The position numbers and the translations under genes are program-made. The notes under the pieces were generated by a model. That model worked only from the letters and a program-made list of their open reading frames with translations, was not told the origin of the DNA and made no database searches. 64,000 bases of DNA, taken from NCBI GenBank assembly GCA_012728315.1, contig JAAYFI010000032.1:1-64000 (forward strand), written 5' to 3'. The DNA is from Gammaproteobacteria bacterium. Its GTDB lineage: Bacteria > Pseudomonadota > Gammaproteobacteria > Pseudomonadales > Pseudomonadaceae. Below, in pieces: positions 39,671 to 48,772 of the stretch (the first letter of the stretch is position 1; the number at the start of each line of letters is the position of its first letter).

Positions 39671-40771
39671 ATGATATTTCTTATTACAGGCGGCGCAGGC
39701 TTTATCGGCTCGGCGGTGGTGCGCCACCTTATTCAACACACAAACCATACTGTCATCAATCTGGACAAATTAACCTATGCCGGCAACTTAGACTCCTGCG
39801 CGCAAGTGAGCAGCAGCTCACGCTACCACTTTGAACACGTTGATATTTGCGATAGCAAAGAGCTTAGGCGCGTGTTCAATCAGCACCAGCCGGATGTCGT
39901 CATGCATTTAGCTGCAGAAAGCCATGTGGATCGATCCATTGATGGGCCCGGTGAGTTTATCCAAACCAATATTGTCGGCACTTATAATGTCTTAGAAACT
40001 GCACGAGACTACTGGAATACGCTCGACCCTAAGCGTAAGCTCGCTTTTCGTTTTCACCATATCAGCACCGATGAAGTCTATGGCGATTTACCCCACCCGG
40101 ACGATTTAGCCGACCCTGCACAAGCTGCCGAACATTTGTTCACCGAAACAACAGCTTATGCGCCCAGCTCCCCCTACTCTGCGAGCAAAGCAAGTTCAGA
40201 TCATCTTGTGCGCGCTTGGCACCGAACCTACGGTTTACCCATTGTTATCACTAACTGCTCCAACAATTACGGCCCTTACCATTTTCCTGAAAAGCTGGTT
40301 CCGCACATTATTTTAAATGCTTTAGCAGGCAAACCCCTGCCTGTGTATGGTGATGGCAGCCAGATTCGTGACTGGCTGTATGTTGAAGATCATGCGCGCG
40401 CCTTAGTTAAGGTGGCCACGCAAGGCGCAGTTGGAGAAACCTATAATATTGGTGGGCATAATGAACAGCGTAATATCGATGTTGTGCATATTTTATGTGA
40501 GTTACTTGAAGAGCTAGCACCTGAACAAAAACCAGCCGGCATAGTTAATTACACAGACTTAATCACTTTCGTTGAAGACCGTGCCGGGCATGATGTGCGC
40601 TACGCCATCGATGCCAGTAAAATTGAGCGAGAGCTGGGCTGGACGCCAGAAGAAACCTTCGAAACAGGTATGCGTAAAACTGTGCAATGGTACTTAGACA
40701 ATAAACACTGGTGGCAACGGGTGTTGGATGGCAGCTACCGCTTAGAAAGACTTGGGAGTATCCAACAGTGA
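39671..40771 (+). CDS. rfbB: dTDP-glucose 4,6-dehydratase RfbB/RmlB
   Basis: RmlB makes dTDP-4-keto-6-deoxyglucose, the second step of dTDP-L-rhamnose synthesis. The 366-residue short-chain dehydrogenase has the NAD motif GGAGFIGSA at the N-terminus, the catalytic region [11 protein letters not shown] and the [14 protein letters not shown] motif with the active Tyr/Lys. It is first in rfbBACD; its stop overlaps the rfbA GTG. Confidence 0.97.
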   Translation: MIFLITGGAGFIGSAVVRHLIQHTNHTVINLDKLTYAGNLDSCAQVSSSSRYHFEHVDICDSKELRRVFNQHQPDVVMHLAAESHVDRSIDGPGEFIQTNIVGTYNVLETARDYWNTLDPKRKLAFRFHHISTDEVYGDLPHPDDLADPAQAAEHLFTETTAYAPSSPYSASKASSDHLVRAWHRTYGLPIVITNCSNNYGPYHFPEKLVPHIILNALAGKPLPVYGDGSQIRDWLYVEDHARALVKVATQGAVGETYNIGGHNEQRNIDVVHILCELLEELAPEQKPAGIVNYTDLITFVEDRAGHDVRYAIDASKIERELGWTPEETFETGMRKTVQWYLDNKHWWQRVLDGSYRLERLGSIQQ

Positions 40772-41640
40772 AAGGCATTATCCTCGCAGGCGGTTCCGGT
40801 ACCCGCTTATACCCCATCACCAAGGGTATTTCGAAGCAGTTATTGCCCATTTATGACAAACCGATGATTTTTTACCCTCTCTCGGTGCTTATGCTGGCGG
40901 GTATTCGTGAAATCCTGGTGATTTCTACACCTGACGATTTACCTAACTTTAAAAAGCTCTTAGGCGATGGCTCAGATTACGGCATCAAGCTGAGCTATGC
41001 CGAACAACCCAGCCCCGACGGCTTGGCACAAGCATTTATTATTGGTGCAAACTTTATCGGCAGTGACAATGTGTGCTTGGTGCTCGGCGATAATATTTTC
41101 TACGGCCAAAGCTTTAGCCAACAATTACAGGCTGCTGCACGCCGCCCAACTGGCGCTACAGTGTTTGGCTACCAAGTCAATGACCCAGAACGTTTTGGTG
41201 TCATTGGCTTTGACGCTAACGGCAAAGTTCTTTCTATCGAAGAAAAACCTGCCCTACCCAAATCCAACTACGCCGTAACTGGACTCTATTTTTACGACAA
41301 CGATGTCGTTGACATTGCTCAACACATTAAACCCTCCAAGCGCGGAGAGCTCGAAATCACCGATGTGAATCAAGCTTACTTAGAACGCGGCGATCTTAAT
41401 GTTGAACTCCTTGGCCGTGGCTTCGCATGGCTCGACACCGGCACTCACGAAAGTTTGTTAGAGGCCGGTATGTTTGTACAAACAGTGGAGCATCGCCAAG
41501 GCTTGAAAATCGCGTGCTTAGAAGAAATTGCTTACCGCAACGGCTGGTTAACGGTCGAGCAGATGCTGGCTCAAGGCAAACTTTTAGAAAAAACCGGTTA
41601 TGGCCAATACTTATTAAAGCTGGCACACGAGGCAAAGTAA
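40768..41640 (+). CDS. rfbA: Glucose-1-phosphate thymidylyltransferase RfbA/RmlA
   Basis: RmlA activates glucose-1-phosphate with dTTP and is the feedback-controlled first step. The GTG start at 40768 (GGGAG upstream) gives 290 residues beginning with [15 protein letters not shown], the nucleotide-binding loop. VLGDNIFYG carries the metal-binding Asp. It overlaps rfbB by four bases and is followed five bases later by rfbC. Confidence 0.97.
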   Translation: MKGIILAGGSGTRLYPITKGISKQLLPIYDKPMIFYPLSVLMLAGIREILVISTPDDLPNFKKLLGDGSDYGIKLSYAEQPSPDGLAQAFIIGANFIGSDNVCLVLGDNIFYGQSFSQQLQAAARRPTGATVFGYQVNDPERFGVIGFDANGKVLSIEEKPALPKSNYAVTGLYFYDNDVVDIAQHIKPSKRGELEITDVNQAYLERGDLNVELLGRGFAWLDTGTHESLLEAGMFVQTVEHRQGLKIACLEEIAYRNGWLTVEQMLAQGKLLEKTGYGQYLLKLAHEAK

Positions 41641-41645
41641 TTTTT

Positions 41646-42182
41646 ATGAATGTAATAGATACACTCTTAGCTGGGGTAAAAATCATTGAGCCTAAGGTTT
41701 TTGGCGATCATCGCGGCTTCTTTAAAGAAACCTTCAGTGCCGAACGTTACGCGCAGATGGCAGGAATCAGCCAAACATTTGTGCAGGATAATCACTCCCG
41801 CTCGCGTAAAGGCGTGCTACGCGGCTTACATTTTCAAAAAAGCAAACCACAAGGCAAACTGGTCAGCGTCATTCGCGGCGCAGTTTACGATGTAACCGCT
41901 GATATTGATCCCTCCTCAGCAACCTATGGTCAATATGTCGGCGTTGAGCTGAGCGAAGATAACCATCGCCAGTTATGGATCCCACCAGGTTACGCCCATG
42001 GCTTTGTAGTGCTAAGCGATGAAGTCGACTTTGTCTATAAATGTACGGATTACTACGATCCTGCAGATGAAGGCGGTCTTGCCTGGAATTGCCCTGTGCT
42101 GAATATTGCATGGCCGTTAAAGGATGTGCAGCTGTCTGAAAAAGATAAAAACCACCCAGGATTAAAGGATTTATATGCATAA
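41646..42182 (+). CDS. rfbC: dTDP-4-dehydrorhamnose 3,5-epimerase RfbC/RmlC
   Basis: RmlC inverts C3 and C5 of the keto-sugar. From ATG 41646 it has 178 residues, a cupin barrel with catalytic His in VLRGLHFQ and the WIPPGYAHGFVVLSD strand. The longer frame from 41427 lies inside rfbA and is rejected. It overlaps rfbD by eight bases. Confidence 0.97.
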   Translation: MNVIDTLLAGVKIIEPKVFGDHRGFFKETFSAERYAQMAGISQTFVQDNHSRSRKGVLRGLHFQKSKPQGKLVSVIRGAVYDVTADIDPSSATYGQYVGVELSEDNHRQLWIPPGYAHGFVVLSDEVDFVYKCTDYYDPADEGGLAWNCPVLNIAWPLKDVQLSEKDKNHPGLKDLYA

Positions 42183-43053
42183 AGTGCTTATAACCGGTGC
42201 CAAAGGACAGGTGGGTTCAGAACTGCTAAAAGCCTTACCAAAGGGCTTTACCGCCATAGCACTGGACTCTACCGAGCTCAATATTACTGATCAACAGCAA
42301 GTCACTGCTGTAATAGCACAACATAAGCCTGACTTAATCATCAATGCTGCTGCTTATACCGCGGTAGACAAAGCCGAAAGTGACTCTGCAACAGCCTTTG
42401 CGGTGAACGAGCAAGGTGTCGCTTGGCTCGCACAAGGTGCTCAAGAGGCAGGCATTCCACTCTTTCATATCTCTACAGACTATGTGTTTGATGGTAATGC
42501 CACGACCCCTTACAAAGAAAACGACCCGGTCAACCCGCAAAGCATATACGGAGCAAGCAAACTGGCTGGGGAGCAGATTTTATCTAGCACACTGAACCAG
42601 CACATTATTTTGCGAACCAGCTGGGTATTTGGCGCAACCGGTAATAATTTTGTAAAAACCATGCTGCGCTTAGCAGCAGAGCGCGACGAACTCTCCGTGG
42701 TCGCCGATCAATATGGCTGCCCAACCAGCGCCAATAGTATTGCAGGCGTACTCTGGCAACTCGCTCAAATGTATCTAGCCTCGGGTCATCTGCCTTGGGG
42801 TGTGTATCACTTTAGTAACTCGCCAGCCTGCACGTGGTACGATTTTGCTTGTGAGATTTTTAAGCAAGCAGCCAGCATGCAGCTATTGGAAACAGTGCCA
42901 ACTGTACAAGCGATCACCACCGCAGAATATCCAACCGCGGCACACAGGCCCGCTTGGTCAGTTTTACATACAGAAAAAATAGAACATCTTTTGCAAGCTA
43001 AAACACCGAACTGGCAGCAGCAGTTGCGTCAGGTGCTACAAGAGCTTCACTAA
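42175..43053 (+). CDS. rfbD: dTDP-4-dehydrorhamnose reductase RfbD/RmlD
   Basis: RmlD reduces dTDP-4-keto-L-rhamnose to dTDP-L-rhamnose with NAD(P)H, the donor for LPS core and O-antigen rhamnosyltransferases. It has 292 residues, with ITGAKGQVGSELLKA as the nucleotide loop, STDYVFDG, and YGASKLAGE as the catalytic Tyr/Lys motif. It ends the rfbBACD operon. Confidence 0.97.
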   Translation: MHKVLITGAKGQVGSELLKALPKGFTAIALDSTELNITDQQQVTAVIAQHKPDLIINAAAYTAVDKAESDSATAFAVNEQGVAWLAQGAQEAGIPLFHISTDYVFDGNATTPYKENDPVNPQSIYGASKLAGEQILSSTLNQHIILRTSWVFGATGNNFVKTMLRLAAERDELSVVADQYGCPTSANSIAGVLWQLAQMYLASGHLPWGVYHFSNSPACTWYDFACEIFKQAASMQLLETVPTVQAITTAEYPTAAHRPAWSVLHTEKIEHLLQAKTPNWQQQLRQVLQELH

Positions 43054-43318
43054 TATATTTAACCGCTATGGCTGAGGCTAACGCGCAGCTCTAAAGACAT
43101 GCTGAATCAATCAAAAACAAGATGGCGAGCGCGTGCTGAAATCCGATTAGCTGTGTCTATCCGCCAGTAAGTCCTTGCCGCCTCGCGTCACGCCTCGCCA
43201 TATCGGAATTAATCGGCGCCTGCCATCAAAGGATACAGCGCGAGAAATCCACCCGCACAAAGATGCCTGCACCTATCTTTTCAGGTAAGATTGCCGTTCA
43301 AATATTTAAGGCTACGGC

Positions 43319-43903
43319 ATGCAAAAGCTCGACCATCAAGACTATTTAACCCTGCGCGACAACTGCAAAGTCATCGAGCAAGACGGTTCTGGCGATAAAG
43401 TATTGATCCTGCAAGACGGCACGTTTTTAAAACTGTTTCGCCGCAAGCGCTTGATCACGTCTGCGGCAATCTGGCCCTACGCACAGCGCTTCGCTGATAA
43501 TGCCAAGAAACTCGAAAAGCTCGGCATCCCTTGCCCTAAAATTATTCAGGTCTACCGCATCCCGAGCATTGAACGCGATGCCGTGCACTACCACCCACTG
43601 CCCGGCACAACACTACGCGACCTATACAGTGGTGATAAAGAATACCCAGACGATTTACGCGAACGTTTTTTAACGTTTGTTGAGCACATCCAAGATCTCG
43701 GCGTGTACTTCCGCTCGATACACCTCGGCAATGTGGTACTCACCCCTGAGAATGAACTGGGGCTGATTGATATATCGGATATGAAAATCTTCCGCCGGCC
43801 ACTGAGTAAGTGGCAGCGGAGGAGGAACTATGAGCATATGGTGAGAGACCCGGAAGACACCCATTGGCTAAAAAATATCTCTCTTAATACAGATAAGGTT
43901 TAA
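43319..43903 (+). CDS. Small kinase-fold protein, toluene-tolerance/PA4998 type
   Basis: This 194-residue protein resembles a Pseudomonas family often named toluene tolerance protein, found next to LPS core genes (PA4998 beside waaL). It is related in fold to WaaP/InaA-type kinases. The VAIK-like lysine would be in FLKLFRRKR. The catalytic-loop equivalent is YFRSIHLGN, with Asn138 kept but Ser133 where canonical kinases have Asp. The metal-binding position is LIDISD (Asp151, Asp154). It may therefore be weak or non-catalytic. The sequence AAGGCTAC before the ATG also precedes its duplicate at 45028. The gene stands 265 bases after rfbD. Confidence 0.7.
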   Translation: MQKLDHQDYLTLRDNCKVIEQDGSGDKVLILQDGTFLKLFRRKRLITSAAIWPYAQRFADNAKKLEKLGIPCPKIIQVYRIPSIERDAVHYHPLPGTTLRDLYSGDKEYPDDLRERFLTFVEHIQDLGVYFRSIHLGNVVLTPENELGLIDISDMKIFRRPLSKWQRRRNYEHMVRDPEDTHWLKNISLNTDKV

Positions 43904-43910
43904 TCAAGGC

Positions 43911-44930
43911 ATGAAAGATAACCAATTAATTTATATTGCTTTTGGTGATGAAACTTATCAGACAGAAGCGTTTTTTAGTATCGCAAGCGCTATTGCGAGA
44001 AATTTAGAAACATCTGAATTCTTTTTTGATATTAATGTTTACACAGACAACCCGGATTTCTATAAAAACCTCCCTGTACAAACCCATCCAATAAATAAAG
44101 ACTGGTATGGCGAAATCAACTATCACTTTAGACTAAAGCCGGCTGTTGTGTATGAGAATGCAGACAAGTACAAAAAAACCATATTAATTGACACTGATAC
44201 GTTTTTTAAGAAAAGCCCGAAATATCTATTTGATAAAGTTACAGAAAATAACTTATTGTGCAATAGTAAAAAAAACATGTCAAAAGACAGCATAAGCAGT
44301 GAAACTCAAACGGTAATAAAACAACACGATTTATTAAAAGAAAACTTTATCCACCTTAACTCTGGTGTTATCGGTATAAACAGTAAAACAAAATATATAC
44401 TAGAAGACACAATCAATATAATTGACTCGCTGCATCCACAACTGCCTAACTTATATACATTAGAAGAGTTTGCTCTTGCCTTAGCTGTCAGCCAAAAAAA
44501 CATTGAGCTTGTAGAATGTACTGAGCTCATACACCACTACTGGAGTCGAAAAGAAATATTTCGTAAAAAAGTGCAGCACTGGTACAGTAAGCACAAAGAT
44601 ATGCCCTGTTCTCAAAGCGCTCTCAATGATACTTTTAAAGTAACTGATAAAATCCCCAAGCCTCCGGCAATAACAAGGTTATCTAACAAGCTATTTGCTC
44701 TTACAGTAGAGAAAAAATATCGCCAATTTATTATTGAGCTACTTAATGCAGCTTACAAATATGAAAATGAATTTGACAATGTAGCAAGCTCTGCATGGAT
44801 TGAAAGATCCCTCAACAATATAAAAACAAAGCACCCAAATATAACAAAAAAAGAAATCAACAAAATAATAAACAAAAGATATATAAAATTAAAAATAAAA
44901 AATCTGAATTTAGATACAAAAACAAACTAA
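43911..44930 (+). CDS. Putative glycosyltransferase, GT-A type, in an A+T-rich island
   Basis: The 339-residue protein begins eight bases after the preceding kinase-like gene and has CAAGGC before its ATG. The pattern fits a nucleotide-sugar transferase: an N-terminal half with DINVYTDNPDFY, the DXD-like motif LIDTDTFF near residue 95 for metal and donor binding, and HLNSGVIGIN, the downstream acceptor-side strand seen in GT8-like and related enzymes. No signal or membrane segments are seen. Codon use is far more A+T-rich than the flanking rfb genes, suggesting recent acquisition. Donor and acceptor are unknown; an LPS core or O-antigen sugar is likely from context. Confidence 0.6.
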   Translation: MKDNQLIYIAFGDETYQTEAFFSIASAIARNLETSEFFFDINVYTDNPDFYKNLPVQTHPINKDWYGEINYHFRLKPAVVYENADKYKKTILIDTDTFFKKSPKYLFDKVTENNLLCNSKKNMSKDSISSETQTVIKQHDLLKENFIHLNSGVIGINSKTKYILEDTINIIDSLHPQLPNLYTLEEFALALAVSQKNIELVECTELIHHYWSRKEIFRKKVQHWYSKHKDMPCSQSALNDTFKVTDKIPKPPAITRLSNKLFALTVEKKYRQFIIELLNAAYKYENEFDNVASSAWIERSLNNIKTKHPNITKKEINKIINKRYIKLKIKNLNLDTKTN

Positions 44931-45027
44931 AGACAACCACAAAACAAATTAAAACGAAAACACTCAAAATACACAACATACTATTTTAAATAAAAACCAC
45001 CAAATCAAAACTCGTCAAGGCTACTTC

Positions 45028-46524
45028 ATGCAAAAACTAAACCATAAAAGCTATTTAAGCTTAAGTAAAAATAGCAAATCCGCCGAGCTCGACGATTTTA
45101 ATAATAAAGTATTAACTTTGCATGATGGCACTCTTTTAAAATTATTCCCAAAGAAAAAATTATTATCTTATACCGCAATTTTGTCCTGCGCCAAGCGCTT
45201 TGCTTATAATGCAAAGAAACTAGAAAAACTAGGTATTCCTTGCCCAAAAATAATCCAAGTATACCGTATTCCTAGTATCAAATATGATGCTGTACACTAC
45301 CAACCTATCGCAGGAAGATCTTTACGTAAAATTTATAAATGTGATACTGAGCAGCATGATTACTTAACAGATAAACTACTCAACTTTATAAACCATATTC
45401 AAACTCATGGTGTGTACTTTCATTCAATTAATCTAGCTAACATAATACTGACTACTGAGTCTGAGTTTGGACTGAATGATGTATTAGATGTAAAATTCAC
45501 TTGGAAAGTATTAAATAACTGGCTGCCGGAAACAGACAATCGATACATAGTCAACATCAATAAAGAACAAGACAGGAATCTGCTAAAATCAAGTTTTTTT
45601 TGTATAGACTCAAGTTTTGATGAAAAAAAACAAAAAAAACGTTTTAATCGCTTAAAAAAAACTACTTTTAGTATTGCCAACAAAAACAACAACACCCTCT
45701 ACCTGGAAAAAATATTGAAATATGATATTACAGTAGAGCCCATCCTTAATTACCAATTCGTAAGATTTTTACATACCTTCGGAAAGGGTGAAGGTTCATT
45801 AGACACATTCAGAATATTAAAAAATGAAGATAAATATTTTTTTGAAAAAATATATTATTCAAGATCTATAGAGCTTAAAAACACTTTATTTTTCTATAAA
45901 AAAATAAAAAAAACAAATAAAAACAAATTCTACCCAGAAATAATTGAAAAAATACCTGGTAAAAACATAGAAATAATCATTTTTGAAAAAATAAAACATA
46001 TAAAAACAAACAATAATAAAATCCTTTTAAAAAATGCTCTTTCCTGCATAAAACAATTAGAGTCCATACCGTCTAAAAAAACCAATTATAAAATATCAGC
46101 ATTGCGTCATTACCAAAAAAGCATAGAATTTTGTAATAAAAATAATTTAAGCACCGACCCAATATTAAGCGCTTGCAATATAGCTGAGGCGCTCCCTTCA
46201 TTCTTTGCACACGCAGATCTGAACTTAAATAACATTTCTAGCAATGGAGTAATTTACGACTGGGATAGCTCAGGTTATTACCCAGCTGGATATGATTTAG
46301 CTGGTATAATTTGCGAAACAGAACTATACAATAGTACAGATATAGTTAAGTTTATAGAAAACCACTATGACACAAGAAACCTCCGTGCTAATACTAAAGA
46401 TTTAACCATTTCAACACTTTTTTTAGCCTTCTTAATGATTAGCGGAAGAAAAACAAAAGAAAAAACTTTATTATATAAAAAGCTAGAAACATATATAGTT
46501 AACAAAATCAACTACAGCAAATAA
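45028..46524 (+). CDS. Two-domain kinase-like fusion: duplicate of the 43319 protein plus an APH-type kinase
   Basis: The protein has 498 residues. Residues 1-155 align without gaps to the 43319 product, sharing an identical run around LEKLGIPCPKIIQVYRIPS. In the catalytic-loop equivalent the His of HLGN has become Asn135 (SINLAN), while Asn138, Asp151 and Asp154 remain; Ser133 again replaces the catalytic Asp. After a linker, the C-terminal part (about 225-498) carries a complete aminoglycoside/choline-kinase-type centre: HADLNLNN with His395, Asp397 and Asn402, then YDWDSSGYYPAGYDLA with Asp411. The likely reading is an inactive or regulatory first domain fused to an active small-molecule or sugar kinase. 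The region is A+T-rich. The substrate is unknown; LPS core sugars are suggested by neighbours. Confidence 0.65.
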   Translation: MQKLNHKSYLSLSKNSKSAELDDFNNKVLTLHDGTLLKLFPKKKLLSYTAILSCAKRFAYNAKKLEKLGIPCPKIIQVYRIPSIKYDAVHYQPIAGRSLRKIYKCDTEQHDYLTDKLLNFINHIQTHGVYFHSINLANIILTTESEFGLNDVLDVKFTWKVLNNWLPETDNRYIVNINKEQDRNLLKSSFFCIDSSFDEKKQKKRFNRLKKTTFSIANKNNNTLYLEKILKYDITVEPILNYQFVRFLHTFGKGEGSLDTFRILKNEDKYFFEKIYYSRSIELKNTLFFYKKIKKTNKNKFYPEIIEKIPGKNIEIIIFEKIKHIKTNNNKILLKNALSCIKQLESIPSKKTNYKISALRHYQKSIEFCNKNNLSTDPILSACNIAEALPSFFAHADLNLNNISSNGVIYDWDSSGYYPAGYDLAGIICETELYNSTDIVKFIENHYDTRNLRANTKDLTISTLFLAFLMISGRKTKEKTLLYKKLETYIVNKINYSK

Positions 46525-46531
46525 AACCATA

Positions 46532-47740
46532 CTATTCTAAATTATTAATATTTTTAAACTTACTCATTAAAACAAGAGACATTACATTAACTGTAATAAA
46601 AACAGGAACCCATATTACAAACCACTCTAAACGCGGTTGCGCAATAAAAGAAGCAGAGTCAAACTGAAAAGCTACACTACTAAAAACAATCAACAGCACA
46701 TTAAATTTTGCCAAAAATAACTTTTTATTTCTATAGCAGTAATAAAAACAATATAGCCACAAAGCACTAAAAGCAACAAGACCAACTAGACCCAGCCGAA
46801 TAAAAATATGTAAAGGTAAATTATGCGTATGATCGAAACCCGCAGGGTAATTACTTGTATAAATTAAATATTTATAACCAAGGCCGTACCCAAACCACAG
46901 TTTCTCTACCCCCATAACCAGACTAGACATCATAATTTCTGGTCTATAAGACATTCCTCTGCTAACAACTTGATCAGAAAACAAATATCCAAAAACTAGG
47001 CTTAGGCCTAAAAATAATATAACAGACCATATGGCAAATTTATTTTCTCGAGCGAACACAAAAAGGTAAAATAACAGGGTTATAAGAATGGCAACATAAG
47101 CACCTCTACTTTGAGCAAATAATATAAACAGAGTAAACACTGATATAATTGGAAAAATATAGAAGTTTCTTTTATCAACAAAAGCAATAAAGCTTGCAAT
47201 AAAGAAAAAACCAACATAGTAAGAAGCAAGTATCGGGTGATGCACACCTAAAACACCCCACATTCTGCTAAAAATATTATTGCCTTCCAAGTAAAAAAAA
47301 TTATAAAAGGAATATAAACAAATTATTACCACTGCCATTAACGCAATAAAACATAATACATTCAGTTTTTTACCACTAAATTCAAAAAATGGTAGGAATG
47401 CGCCTAACGACAAAAAAACCAATATATAAAATATATGCTTAACACCTTGCAGCTCATTAAAATAAATACCATTTAAAGCAACATATAAAAATAAAAAACA
47501 ACATAAAAAAGAAAAAACTTTATTTTCATTCAAAAAGTTAGAAAACAGTCTAATATTAAAAGCCAACATTAAAATTGCCGGCAAAAACAAAAGCGCGATA
47601 ACACCTTGCTGATATATTTTATTAACGGGGATATAAGCTACACCTAGCGCAAACCAAAAAACACCTACAACAATAACCCATCTTAAAAAAACACCGCCCT
47701 TTAACAAGGGCAAATCTGAATCCAGCATTGACTTTTTCAT
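46532..47740 (-). CDS. waaL: O-antigen ligase-like membrane protein (WaaL/Wzy family)
   Basis: This 402-residue, very hydrophobic protein has about 11-12 membrane helices. The large periplasmic loop contains LGYKYLIYTSNYPAGFDHTHN followed by LPLHIFIRLG, the pattern of the O-antigen ligase/polymerase superfamily (the His of HTHN is the likely catalytic residue). Beside LPS core genes, a ligase joining O-antigen to core is the best guess; a polymerase cannot be excluded. It is A+T-rich like the two genes before it, and its 3' end lies eight bases from the convergent kinase fusion. Confidence 0.72.
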   Translation of the reverse strand: MKKSMLDSDLPLLKGGVFLRWVIVVGVFWFALGVAYIPVNKIYQQGVIALLFLPAILMLAFNIRLFSNFLNENKVFSFLCCFLFLYVALNGIYFNELQGVKHIFYILVFLSLGAFLPFFEFSGKKLNVLCFIALMAVVIICLYSFYNFFYLEGNNIFSRMWGVLGVHHPILASYYVGFFFIASFIAFVDKRNFYIFPIISVFTLFILFAQSRGAYVAILITLLFYLFVFARENKFAIWSVILFLGLSLVFGYLFSDQVVSRGMSYRPEIMMSSLVMGVEKLWFGYGLGYKYLIYTSNYPAGFDHTHNLPLHIFIRLGLVGLVAFSALWLYCFYYCYRNKKLFLAKFNVLLIVFSSVAFQFDSASFIAQPRLEWFVIWVPVFITVNVMSLVLMSKFKNINNLE

Positions 47741-47792
47741 TTAAAGCCTCTAATTAAAGTTTCAAATCCGCATACAGCTATAGCTAAAAGAC

Positions 47793-48749
47793 TTATAACC
47801 CTAACTTTCTACGGATATTCTGATAAACAGAAAGCTCAGCTCTTTTCCTTAAAGGTGAGCGTAACGCATCAACCACAACCTTCCCCTGCTGGGCAAAGGT
47901 GAATTGTTCTTCAGCTAGTTTCTGTCCATTTTTAGCAATAGCAGCTGCGAGATCTGCATCGGCTCGCAACACGTTCAACTTATCCTTAAGGCTCTCTATA
48001 TCTTTATACAAAACGATATTGTGCATATCTTCAAAACCAATAGCTTGATTTTCTTCATGACCTTGATCGTAAGCAAAAAGAACACAGCCACAGGCCATGG
48101 CCTCGAAGTTTTTAATCATATACTCGCCCATGCCAATATCTGCACTAACAAAAAATCGTATACGATTCAGTGTCTGCAAGTACTCATCACCAGATTTAGT
48201 TCGAGTTATCAGCATATCCTCTTGCGCTGCAAGCTGCTCCAGAAACTCTTTACGCTTAGAATAAGTAGCACTTTTAATACTGCCTACAAAGCCTAGCTCA
48301 ATATCACGCTGTAAGTTCATATTATATAAAAGCTGCTGATCATAGCCTTTGGGCACAAATACGGCATCATAACCTTCAGCTTGTAAACGATTGGTTACTA
48401 CAGCGCCAGATGTCAAGATCCGCGCCCAAGGCAACTGCTTGTAATGTTTAGAAAACTTACCTTTGTATTTGCAATCAATATAGTTTTGATAAGCATCATG
48501 TTCAAGAAATACTAAGTTAGGTATCGTCTTGATAAAAGCAACTTGACGAATTTCTTTCTTAAAACGTAAGAACAACATAATACGATCATAATTGGCTGTA
48601 TCGACATGCTGTTTAAAGTATTTCTTTAAGTTATCTTGTTCAGTGCTAGTCAGCCAGCGTATATCCATATCGCAGTGCGCACCAATGGCATCATAGAATC
48701 GATCCAGAATGATTCTTTGTTCTTTTTGCACTAAAAACAATACTTTCAT
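47793..48749 (-). CDS. Glycosyltransferase, Ssg/PA5001-like
   Basis: The 318-residue cytoplasmic glycosyltransferase has GT-B character. The C-terminal half has GFVGSIKSATYSKRKEFLEQL and FEAMACGCVLFAYDQG, the nucleotide-sugar-binding EX7E-like region. It resembles Pseudomonas Ssg, needed for LPS core or O-antigen and other surface sugars. It is less A+T-rich than waaL. No known donor. Confidence 0.7.
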   Translation of the reverse strand: MKVLFLVQKEQRIILDRFYDAIGAHCDMDIRWLTSTEQDNLKKYFKQHVDTANYDRIMLFLRFKKEIRQVAFIKTIPNLVFLEHDAYQNYIDCKYKGKFSKHYKQLPWARILTSGAVVTNRLQAEGYDAVFVPKGYDQQLLYNMNLQRDIELGFVGSIKSATYSKRKEFLEQLAAQEDMLITRTKSGDEYLQTLNRIRFFVSADIGMGEYMIKNFEAMACGCVLFAYDQGHEENQAIGFEDMHNIVLYKDIESLKDKLNVLRADADLAAAIAKNGQKLAEEQFTFAQQGKVVVDALRSPLRKRAELSVYQNIRRKLGL

Positions 48750-48772
48750 AGGTATATTCTTTTAAACTTATT

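Noticed and set aside
41427-41645. Long N-terminal extension of rfbC
   Set aside because: Lies inside rfbA; the normal RmlC start at 41646 gives the right length.
43054-43318. Possible inverted repeat ATGGCGAG / CTCGCCAT (43122-43129 and 43193-43200) as a mobile-element end
   Set aside because: Only eight bases, no target duplication or transposase, and spacer size fits ordinary intergenic DNA.
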